In this document: one piece after another, positions 16,824 to 22,383 of the stretch
Layout: each line of letters begins with the position of its first letter
Numbering within the stretch: the first letter of the stretch is position 1
Assembly: GCA_023145555.1 (NCBI GenBank)
Contig: JAGLDO010000071.1
Location: forward strand, 1 to 22,383
DNA from: Bacteroidales bacterium
GTDB lineage: Bacteria > Bacteroidota > Bacteroidia > Bacteroidales > B39-G9
Length of the DNA: 22,383 nucleotides
Direction: 5' to 3'
Notes under the pieces: model-generated
What the model saw: the letters and a program-made list of their open reading frames with translations, nothing else
The model's database searches: none
What the model was told of the DNA's origin: nothing
Made by a program: the position numbers and the translations under genes

Positions 16824-19800
16824 CTATAAATTTAAAAATGAAATAATAATTTCGTTATTATTAAAAATTAATTCATTAATCTTATTTCTTTCTATTTGAA
16901 ACAACAAAGAATCATCTTGTGCTGTAGATTCATTTTCTATATCTGTTGAATAATTATTCCAGAGAATAGTATTCTCATTAAATTCTTGCTTGCTTTTATT
17001 TAAAGCAATTTTTCCTTTAATAATTATATTCAAATCGTGACGATTAATATTTATTGTTTCACCTTTTCTTAAATTAATTTCAGTAATATTTTCAACCACA
17101 TCATACAAAAGATCAGTAGAAAAATCCTCAAATTGCTCTATTTGTTTCAATCTCAAAATTTTATCGTACAACAAAATAAATTCTTCTTTGTTATCTGTAT
17201 CTGTAAATTTATCTAGTCTTTTTTTAATACTTTCGTCAACTCTGTCAATGCAATTATAATAGGCATTTTTATCTTTTCGGTATATTAAATTTGCAGATGT
17301 TTCACTCAAAAGTTTGTCGGAATTAAAAAGTTGAGCTATTAAATCGTCACTAACTTTAAAATCCTCAAATTTAAAAAAGCTTTTAATAGCACAGGCTTTA
17401 GTCCAACGACTAATATAGTTTGGGTCTCTGTTAATTATTGCAGTTAACAATTCTTCGGTTGATAAAATATTTACAGGAAAAAAGTTTTGAAGTTTTTTAA
17501 TTTTATCAAGATTAGATGAATCATCAATTACAGGAAAAAGTGTTGGTTTTAGTTCGTCGGCAACAAACAAGTCTAATAGCTCAAGAGCAAAACCAATTCC
17601 TTCATTTGTTCCGCTTTCTAAATTTTCTTTTACGTGTAATACTGATTTTGCATCGTAAGCAAGAGAAAGCAAATTAAACAATGTTTTATAATTATTTTTT
17701 AATTCTTCGTTAAGAGATTGCTTTAAATCTTCTGTTTCGTTATTTTCTTTAAGGCTTGTTATTGCTGCCAAATTCCATGCAATAATGCGAATATTTAACT
17801 CAATAATATTGTGAATTTTATGTTCATTACGCTCATCGACCTGAAAATTACTCAATTGCAATGAATTAATAGACTGACCCACAATATCGTGGTTTGTGTT
17901 ATCGAATTTATTTAATAATAATTTTTCTGTTTTCTTATCTCCAATAAATCCATAGAGTTTAATAATATCAATTAATATATTTTTTTCAATATTCGATTTA
18001 TTAAAAACCTGCTCAAGATAATCGACTGCAACACTTCCATACTTAAATACTGAAGCAAAAACACATTTATGATAATCAGAAATTGTGAATAAATCGACAA
18101 GCATCGGAAGTAACTGTTCGTCTTTTACATATCCGCAAACCTTTATTGCTTCTTTTTTTACAATAGGATCATTATTTTTCAGCAATAAAATCAGCAAATT
18201 ACGGTATTCATCTTTATATGTTACGCTTATAATTTTGGAAGCTAAAACTTTGTTGCTTACGTCGTTCGATTTAACAAGATTTGAAAGAGAACTTAATGAT
18301 GAATATTTTTCAAACAGAATAGTTTTCTCTTTTTCAAAGTCAATAAGAGAATTTTTTATCTCTGTATTCTTTTCAGTTTTTATACGTTTTTTTACATTGT
18401 TATATGCAGTAAAAATTTTTAGTTCTCTTATTTTATTTATTGAAAAAAGCCTCACACCTTCAGATTCGTGTTTTAATAATTTAATAAGTACTGATTCGTA
18501 TAAAATAGGATTAATAATTTTAACAAAATCAGTTATATTTTCTAATTGATTGTTATCAGCATTATTAATTTTTTCAATAATTTGATTAAGTATATTTTTC
18601 CTGTCACTATCTGATTTAATATTTTCTGTTTTAGAAACAGTTAATGATTTTTCTAAGGATTTACGGTATTGTTTATATAACTGAACAGCTATAAAAATCC
18701 AAATAACAAGAATAATAACTAATGTATATGAGAAATGAATTAATTTAAAGAAACTTAATAAACCTAAAACCGATAGCAATATACCCGAAAATAAAGCTGA
18801 AAACTCATTAACAGTTCCATCAACCCGCGATTGCACATCAAACCTAATTCTTTTATCTAAGGACTGATAAAGCAGTTTAAATGCAGGAAATTCAATAGAA
18901 TCTTTAATTGATTTTGAAAACAATTTACTGAGAGAGATTAGTAAGAAGAATAATAAAAATCCTCCTGAAGCTACCGTAAACCCAAAATAATAACCTGAAA
19001 CTGAAGCTAATATTGTTAAAAGAAGCATTAAAGCAGGTAGTATTAACAAACAAATTTTTAAGCCATAAGTTTTCATTAACTTACTGTAAACAAAAACTTT
19101 AATAATGATTGAGAAAATCATCATTGTACCTGTAAACACACCAAGATATTTTGCTAATTCAGTTTCTTCGGGATATTTAAAATTGGTTACGACAAGGAAA
19201 GAATATTGAACAAAAAATGCCACAATCATAGAAAATATTACAAATAGCGACATTAATAAGATATATCTATCTTTTAGTAATTTAAAAAACCCGACACTCT
19301 TTTTTTCTTCTTTTTCTTCTTTTTCGCTTTCTTCTTCTTGTGACACATTCAAATTAAAAAAGCCTTGAATAATAAATTGAAAGAAAAAAGCAACAATAAT
19401 ACTTATTGCACTAATCAATAATATACTTTTTGTGCTTTGTAAATAATTTAAAATTATTGGAATAGAATAACTGACAGCAATAATACCTATTATCTGCCCC
19501 ATGTCAATTATTCCATAAATTCGTTTTCCTTGACGCAGGGTAAAAATCCTACTTATAGTTCCCCAAAAACCTAAAAGTGCAACAATGTTTAAGGGTCCTA
19601 ACATTAAAAATACAACAAAAACAACAAGCTTAGTGCTAACAAAATCAAAACCAAAAAATAATAAAACTGTTATTAACGATATCGTAAACAGATTAAATAA
19701 AGTAAGCTTGGAGAATGAAATTTTTTTTTGAAACTCTGAAAATATTGAAGTCATTATAATGCCAATAATTCCGGAAATTAAGTAGGCATTTGGAATAAGA

Positions 19801-19952
19801 GAAGAATCGAATGTTTTTAAAAATAATGTATTTGCAACAATTTCAAAAGAACCATAAAAAATTCCAAGAAATACAGATTGTATTATTAATAAAAATACAG
19901 ATTTTGCCTCACTTTTTTCAATGTTTAATGCATTATATAAAAATCGACCCAT
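16824..19952 (-). CDS. NTT/MFS-type transporter-like protein with HEAT repeats and degenerate CNBD
   Basis: A 1042-residue protein in three parts. Residues 17-426 contain about 12 transmembrane helices with features of the nucleotide transporter (NTT/Npt1) branch of MFS-like proteins, including the motif SRVDGTVNEFSALFSGILL split around 375-393; an acidic/basic cytoplasmic loop lies at 205-219. Residues about 450-910 are helical HEAT-like repeats. Residues about 945-1042 keep the beta-roll start of a cyclic-nucleotide-binding domain (LRKGETI, NIIIKGKI) but lack the FGE...RxA phosphate-binding cassette. Fusions of NTT-like membrane domains to HEAT and CNBD parts are known in free-living bacteria, and their substrates are largely unknown. 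The start ATG at 19952 follows an A/T-rich leader shared with the divergent yhhQ. Energy parasitism is unlikely; a signalling or scaffold role is equally possible. Confidence 0.82.
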   Translation of the reverse strand: MGRFLYNALNIEKSEAKSVFLLIIQSVFLGIFYGSFEIVANTLFLKTFDSSLIPNAYLISGIIGIIMTSIFSEFQKKISFSKLTLFNLFTISLITVLLFFGFDFVSTKLVVFVVFLMLGPLNIVALLGFWGTISRIFTLRQGKRIYGIIDMGQIIGIIAVSYSIPIILNYLQSTKSILLISAISIIVAFFFQFIIQGFFNLNVSQEEESEKEEKEEKKSVGFFKLLKDRYILLMSLFVIFSMIVAFFVQYSFLVVTNFKYPEETELAKYLGVFTGTMMIFSIIIKVFVYSKLMKTYGLKICLLILPALMLLLTILASVSGYYFGFTVASGGFLLFFLLISLSKLFSKSIKDSIEFPAFKLLYQSLDKRIRFDVQSRVDGTVNEFSALFSGILLSVLGLLSFFKLIHFSYTLVIILVIWIFIAVQLYKQYRKSLEKSLTVSKTENIKSDSDRKNILNQIIEKINNADNNQLENITDFVKIINPILYESVLIKLLKHESEGVRLFSINKIRELKIFTAYNNVKKRIKTEKNTEIKNSLIDFEKEKTILFEKYSSLSSLSNLVKSNDVSNKVLASKIISVTYKDEYRNLLILLLKNNDPIVKKEAIKVCGYVKDEQLLPMLVDLFTISDYHKCVFASVFKYGSVAVDYLEQVFNKSNIEKNILIDIIKLYGFIGDKKTEKLLLNKFDNTNHDIVGQSINSLQLSNFQVDERNEHKIHNIIELNIRIIAWNLAAITSLKENNETEDLKQSLNEELKNNYKTLFNLLSLAYDAKSVLHVKENLESGTNEGIGFALELLDLFVADELKPTLFPVIDDSSNLDKIKKLQNFFPVNILSTEELLTAIINRDPNYISRWTKACAIKSFFKFEDFKVSDDLIAQLFNSDKLLSETSANLIYRKDKNAYYNCIDRVDESIKKRLDKFTDTDNKEEFILLYDKILRLKQIEQFEDFSTDLLYDVVENITEINLRKGETININRHDLNIIIKGKIALNKSKQEFNENTILWNNYSTDIENESTAQDDSLLFQIERNKINELIFNNNEIIISFLNL

Positions 19953-20070
19953 ATTGTAATTATGTGTTGTTCAAAAAATTATAATGCAATATATAAATAA
20001 TTAATTTTCTAAAAAATTTTTATTTGAATAAAAATATAAATATATTTGATAATTCAACAGTAAAAAAAAT
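19953..20070. promoter_or_regulatory. Divergent promoter region
   Basis: This 118-base, very AT-rich spacer separates the divergent transporter-like gene and yhhQ, so both promoters should be here. On the plus strand TATATTTG (20041-20048) matches the Bacteroidota -7 consensus TAnnTTTG and would give a leader of about 16 bases for yhhQ. A TTTG at 20023-20026 is too close (14 bases) for a normal -33 box. No clean box is visible for the minus-strand gene. Confidence 0.45.
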
Positions 20071-20841
20071 ATGTTTAAAGGCTCTGATGATATTTATTCT
20101 CGACGACGGGAATTTGTTTTCTTAATTTTAACAGGATTGTTTTTAGGGTCTTTAACAATGCTTAACATTTTAGGGCTTACAAAACTCATCGACCTTTCTT
20201 TTACAATTTCTAATGTTAAAGTTCCTTTTTTTGTATTCATTGGTGTTTTACCTTACCCAATAACTTTTTTATGTACTGATTTTATTAGTGAACTATACGG
20301 TAAACGAAGAGCAAATACTGTTGTTTGGGTTGGTTTATTTTTAAACTTATGGGTTATTTTCATTCTGTGGATTGGTGGGTTTTTACCTCCTCAATCAACT
20401 ATTGTTCCCAGCACCGGACTTCCTCCTTTAAGCGACCATAACAGAGTTTTTTACGAAATTCAAAGATTAACTTTTGGTGCCGTTGGAGCTTCTATGATAG
20501 CTTATCTTACTGCTCAATTTGTTGATGTACAAATTTTTCATTTCTTACGACGACTGACAAAAGGTAAAAAATTATGGCTGAGAAATAACGTCTCAACTTT
20601 AACAAGTCAAATGGTCGATTCACTGGCTGTAATTTTAATAACTTATTATTATGCAAAAGCAATACATATTCCTGAAGGGCAAACAATTTTTCATCATCTA
20701 AGAATACTTATTTTATCTAACTATATATATAAAATGATTACTGCTTTACTCGACACAATACCTTTTTATATTGGTGTTAAATTACTGTCAAAGTATTTAA
20801 ACATTGACACTACTTACCACGAAACAAAATCGAAATATTAG
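20071..20841 (+). CDS. yhhQ: Queuosine precursor transporter, YhhQ/VUT family
   Basis: A 256-residue inner-membrane protein of the COG1738/DUF165 family, which imports queuine or pre-queuosine bases for modification of tRNA with GUN anticodons. Family marks are the first helix with TGLFLGSLTMLNILGLTK (21-38), PYPITFLCTDFISELYGK (61-78), AQFVDVQIFHFLRR (148-161), RNNVSTLTSQMVDS (171-184) and SNYIYKMITALLDTIPFYIG (216-235). Six hydrophobic segments are visible. It is somewhat longer than the E. coli protein because of the loop at about 104-130, as in other Bacteroidota. It is transcribed alone and away from the system on the other strand. No other queuosine gene is in the window. Confidence 0.92.
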   Translation: MFKGSDDIYSRRREFVFLILTGLFLGSLTMLNILGLTKLIDLSFTISNVKVPFFVFIGVLPYPITFLCTDFISELYGKRRANTVVWVGLFLNLWVIFILWIGGFLPPQSTIVPSTGLPPLSDHNRVFYEIQRLTFGAVGASMIAYLTAQFVDVQIFHFLRRLTKGKKLWLRNNVSTLTSQMVDSLAVILITYYYAKAIHIPEGQTIFHHLRILILSNYIYKMITALLDTIPFYIGVKLLSKYLNIDTTYHETKSKY

Positions 20842-20939
20842 TTAGACAATTTTAACAATTATTTAAATTTCAATGTGTTAAGAATAATTTTAATATCAAT
20901 TTGAAAATTTCAGTTCACTCCGAAAAAACTTCATAAACG

Positions 20940-20969
20940 TCATTGCGAAGGCAAAGTCTGAAGCAATCT
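20940..20969. repeat. Degenerate CATTGCG...GCAATC intergenic repeat
   Basis: The text cgtcattgcgaaggcaaagt followed by ctgaagcaatcta resembles the widespread intergenic repeat that begins CGTCATTGCGA and ends GAAGCAATCT in many bacterial genomes. ATTGC (20942-20946) pairs with GCAAT (20963-20967). The core looks worn. Confidence 0.6.
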
Positions 20970-21114
20970 ATTAACCTGAGTTCGATTAATACAAATTGTT
21001 ATTAGGCAAAGTAGAATTATCTAAAAATCAAATTATTATAAATATATTTCATCCTCAAAATCAATAAAAAACATTAATTTAAGAACCTATACTTTTCGAA
21101 AACTTTCCTTAATT

Positions 21115-21163
21115 CCGCAGGGGAATAAAATTTACGTTCTAATTAACAGACTGCTCCCTGCGG
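21115..21163. repeat. Long-loop palindromic repeat
   Basis: CCGCAGGG (21115-21122) and CCCTGCGG (21156-21163) form an 8-bp GC-rich stem over a 33-base AT-rich loop. It stands out sharply in base composition from its surroundings. The wording gactgctccctgcgg is of the kind seen in dispersed Bacteroidota intergenic repeats. Confidence 0.65.
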
Positions 21164-21184
21164 TTATCTTGTTTGTTATCAATA

Positions 21185-21204
21185 CCCACGATTAAAATCG
21201 TGGG
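21185..21204. repeat. Perfect 20-base palindromic repeat
   Basis: CCCACGATT (21185-21193) and AATCGTGGG (21196-21204) form a 9-bp stem around AA. It is followed by ctaatcatattttttt on the plus strand, so it could also stop transcripts from yhhQ, though it lies 340 bases past that stop codon. Elements of this form recur in Bacteroidota spacers. Confidence 0.65.
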
Positions 21205-21303
21205 CTAATCATATTTTTTTCTTTCAGAAAATTATTAATTCAAAAATACATAAGGTTAATACAAAATCACAGTTTCATATTTTTAAATATCAATGATTAA
21301 ACT

Positions 21304-21379
21304 CTGCTCTTTCGGATTTGTAATCCGAAAGTATTAGTATTCAGCTTATTAATTCAGGATTATAAATCTCGAACAGCAG
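21304..21379. repeat. Composite two-hairpin element with terminal inverted repeats (copy 2)
   Basis: Two hairpins lie in a 76-base unit. The first is CTTTCGGATT (21309-21318) with AATCCGAAAG (21322-21331), loop TGT, identical to the palindrome at 7899-7919. The second is an imperfect one around GGATTATAAATCTC (21354-21370). The unit begins CTGCTCTTTCG and ends CGAACAGCAG, so its ends form an imperfect inverted repeat. The overall shape resembles REP/BIME-type elements mobilised in trans. It ends 29 bases short of the kdsA stop. Confidence 0.6.
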
Positions 21380-21408
21380 TGTTTGTCAGATGATTGAGAT
21401 TATTTAAA

Positions 21409-22230
21409 TTATAAAGAAACTACTGTTTGACGCAGTTTTACTAATTTAGTTAAAAGTGTATCAAGAAGATCTAAATTTAACATATTGGCTCCGTCAGATT
21501 TTGCAATTGCCGGATTTGGATGTGTCTCAATAAAAATGCCATCAACGCCAACAGCAATACCGGCTTTGGCAATTGTCTCAATTAATTCGGGTTTACCTCC
21601 GGTTACGCCTGAACTTTGATTTGGTTGCTGCAACGAGTGAGTAATATCAAGAACAACAGGATAACCTATTTGCTGCATCTCAGGTATTCCCCTGTAATCA
21701 ATAATCAAATCTTGATAACCAAACATTGTGCCTCTGTCGGTAAACATTACCTTTTCGTTTCCGGACTGAACAACCTTGTCGGCGGCAAATTTCATGGCTG
21801 AGGGTGAAAGAAACTGTCCTTTTTTTATGTTTATTATTTTACCTGTCTTGGCTGCTGCAACAAGCAAATTTGTTTGACGACACAAAAAAGCGGGTATCTG
21901 TAAAATATCAACATATTTGGCTGCCAATGTGGCTTCTTCTTCGGTGTGAATATCGGTAACAATAGGTATTTTTAATGTTTCTTTTACATTTTTTAAGATA
22001 TTTAACGCTTTTTCGTCACCAATGCCTGCAAAAGAATCGAGTCGCGAACGATTGGCTTTTCTGTAAGATGCCTTAAAAATAAACGGAATTTTTAGTCTGT
22101 CGGTTATCTCTTTAATTCTTTGAGCAGTCTCAAAAACTATTTCTTCACTCTCTACCACACACGGACCGGATAAAAGAAAAAAATTATTGGAATCTAAATT
22201 TTTGATATAAGGTAATGTATTAAGCATCAT
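21409..22230 (-). CDS. kdsA: 3-deoxy-8-phosphooctulonate (KDO-8-P) synthase, metal-dependent class
   Basis: A 273-residue cytoplasmic enzyme joining phosphoenolpyruvate and D-arabinose 5-phosphate to make KDO-8-phosphate for the inner core of lipopolysaccharide. Family motifs are SGPCVVES (21-28), KASYRKANRS (53-62; the KANRS signature separates it from DAHP synthases), TDIHTEEEA (92-100), IPAFLCRQTN (112-121), KKGQFLSP (136-143), DRGTMFGY (165-172), DITHSLQ (195-201) and ETHPNP (235-240). Cys24, His198, Glu235 and Asp246 match the four metal ligands of the Aquifex-type enzyme; the E. coli type has Asn in place of that Cys. Length is normal. The start is one of two adjacent ATG codons (22230 or 22227). 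No neighbouring KDO gene is in the window. Confidence 0.97.
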   Translation of the reverse strand: MMLNTLPYIKNLDSNNFFLLSGPCVVESEEIVFETAQRIKEITDRLKIPFIFKASYRKANRSRLDSFAGIGDEKALNILKNVKETLKIPIVTDIHTEEEATLAAKYVDILQIPAFLCRQTNLLVAAAKTGKIINIKKGQFLSPSAMKFAADKVVQSGNEKVMFTDRGTMFGYQDLIIDYRGIPEMQQIGYPVVLDITHSLQQPNQSSGVTGGKPELIETIAKAGIAVGVDGIFIETHPNPAIAKSDGANMLNLDLLDTLLTKLVKLRQTVVSL

Positions 22231-22360
22231 TTTTATAATTTGTTTGGTTTATAATTCTTTTGCGACAAAGTTATTAATTTTATTTCAGAACTGCATGTTT
22301 TAATAATTTTTATAATTATTGATATGAAACATGATTGATTTTTGGTAAATTTGTAAATGA
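22231..22360 (-). promoter_or_regulatory. kdsA upstream region with candidate -7 box
   Basis: On the minus strand TAACTTTG (plus-strand CAAAGTTA, 22266-22273) matches the Bacteroidota -7 consensus TAnnTTTG exactly and would give a leader of about 29 bases. No convincing TTTG -33 box stands at the expected 19-21 base distance. A second plus-strand match, TAAATTTG (22346-22353), could serve a gene beyond the window edge. Confidence 0.45.
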
Positions 22361-22364
22361 ACTA

Positions 22365-22383
22365 CCCCGAGGCAGAGCCTCGA
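22365..22383. repeat. Palindromic repeat cut by the window edge
   Basis: CGAGGC (22368-22373) and GCCTCG (22377-22382) form a 6-bp GC-rich stem with loop AGA, preceded by ACTACCC. It has the look of a dispersed Bacteroidota intergenic element and is truncated by the window end. Confidence 0.55.

Larger units (their letters stand above)
20842..21408. other. Repeat-rich convergent spacer
   Basis: This 567-base stretch between the stop codons of yhhQ and kdsA has no supported gene or RNA gene. It holds at least four unrelated palindromic elements: a degenerate cattgcg...gcaatc repeat (20940-20969), CCGCAGGG/CCCTGCGG (21115-21163), CCCACGATT/AATCGTGGG (21185-21204), and a two-hairpin element at 21304-21379. 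I see no classical GC-rich hairpin plus T run directly behind either stop codon. Confidence 0.7.

Noticed and set aside
18085..18549. 154-codon plus-strand reading frame inside the transporter-HEAT gene
   Set aside because: It is antisense to well-formed HEAT-like repeats, rich in Ser/Phe/Leu as expected for an antisense shadow, and has no leader or family motif.
20842..21408. tRNA or small structured RNA gene
   Set aside because: No cloverleaf with a TTCGA-type arm in proper spacing was found; the lone gttcgatt at about 20981 has no matching acceptor or anticodon arms.
21409..22230. DAHP synthase (aromatic pathway) instead of KdsA
   Set aside because: The KANRS signature and overall close match to KDO-8-P synthases exclude it; DAHP synthases carry a KPRT-type motif at that place.

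Overview
The window comes from an AT-rich member of the Bacteroidota. The evidence is a giant cell-surface protein with SprB-type repeats, PKD domains and a type A C-terminal sorting domain of the type IX secretion system, together with Bacteroidota-style -7 boxes (TAnnTTTG), A-rich leaders without clear Shine-Dalgarno sites, a Bacteroidota-type SpoIIE phosphatase, and intergenic regions packed with short palindromic repeats. I cannot name the genus.

Layout. 1-317 has no gene and holds a row of at least seven hairpins; the last is probably the terminator of the giant gene. 318-7781 (minus) encodes a 2487-residue secreted adhesin-like protein. 7945-14756 (minus) is a tight four-gene operon. 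In transcription order it contains a protein with three TIR-like modules, a STAND NTPase with one membrane segment and a seven-bladed WD40 propeller, an outer-membrane beta-barrel protein with a TPR-like front domain, and a lipoprotein that looks like a second seven-bladed propeller. Junctions inside it are +1 base, 11 bases and a 1-base overlap. Upstream in the same direction are a membrane sensor with a SpoIIE/PP2C phosphatase output (14837-16798) and an MFS/NTT-type nucleotide-transporter-like protein fused to HEAT repeats and a degenerate cyclic-nucleotide-binding fold (16824-19952). On the other strand, 20071-20841 encodes a YhhQ/VUT-family queuosine-precursor transporter. 20842-21408 is a repeat-rich convergent spacer. 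21409-22230 (minus) is kdsA, for the metal-dependent form of KDO-8-phosphate synthase. The last bases begin another palindromic repeat.

How the genes may work together. The TIR/STAND pair resembles the modular NTP-dependent conflict or signalling systems of bacteria: TIR-family effector or adaptor modules plus a STAND switch read by WD40 repeats. Here the WD40 half follows a transmembrane helix with a strongly basic N-terminal flank, so it is predicted to lie in the periplasm. The next two genes encode envelope proteins. This suggests, as inference, an envelope-spanning sensing system in which outer-membrane or periplasmic components report to a cytoplasmic NTPase and TIR module. The two genes before it may belong to the same transcription unit, because gaps are 25 and 80 bases. 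This group is the best candidate in the window for an undescribed system. yhhQ and kdsA are ordinary housekeeping genes.
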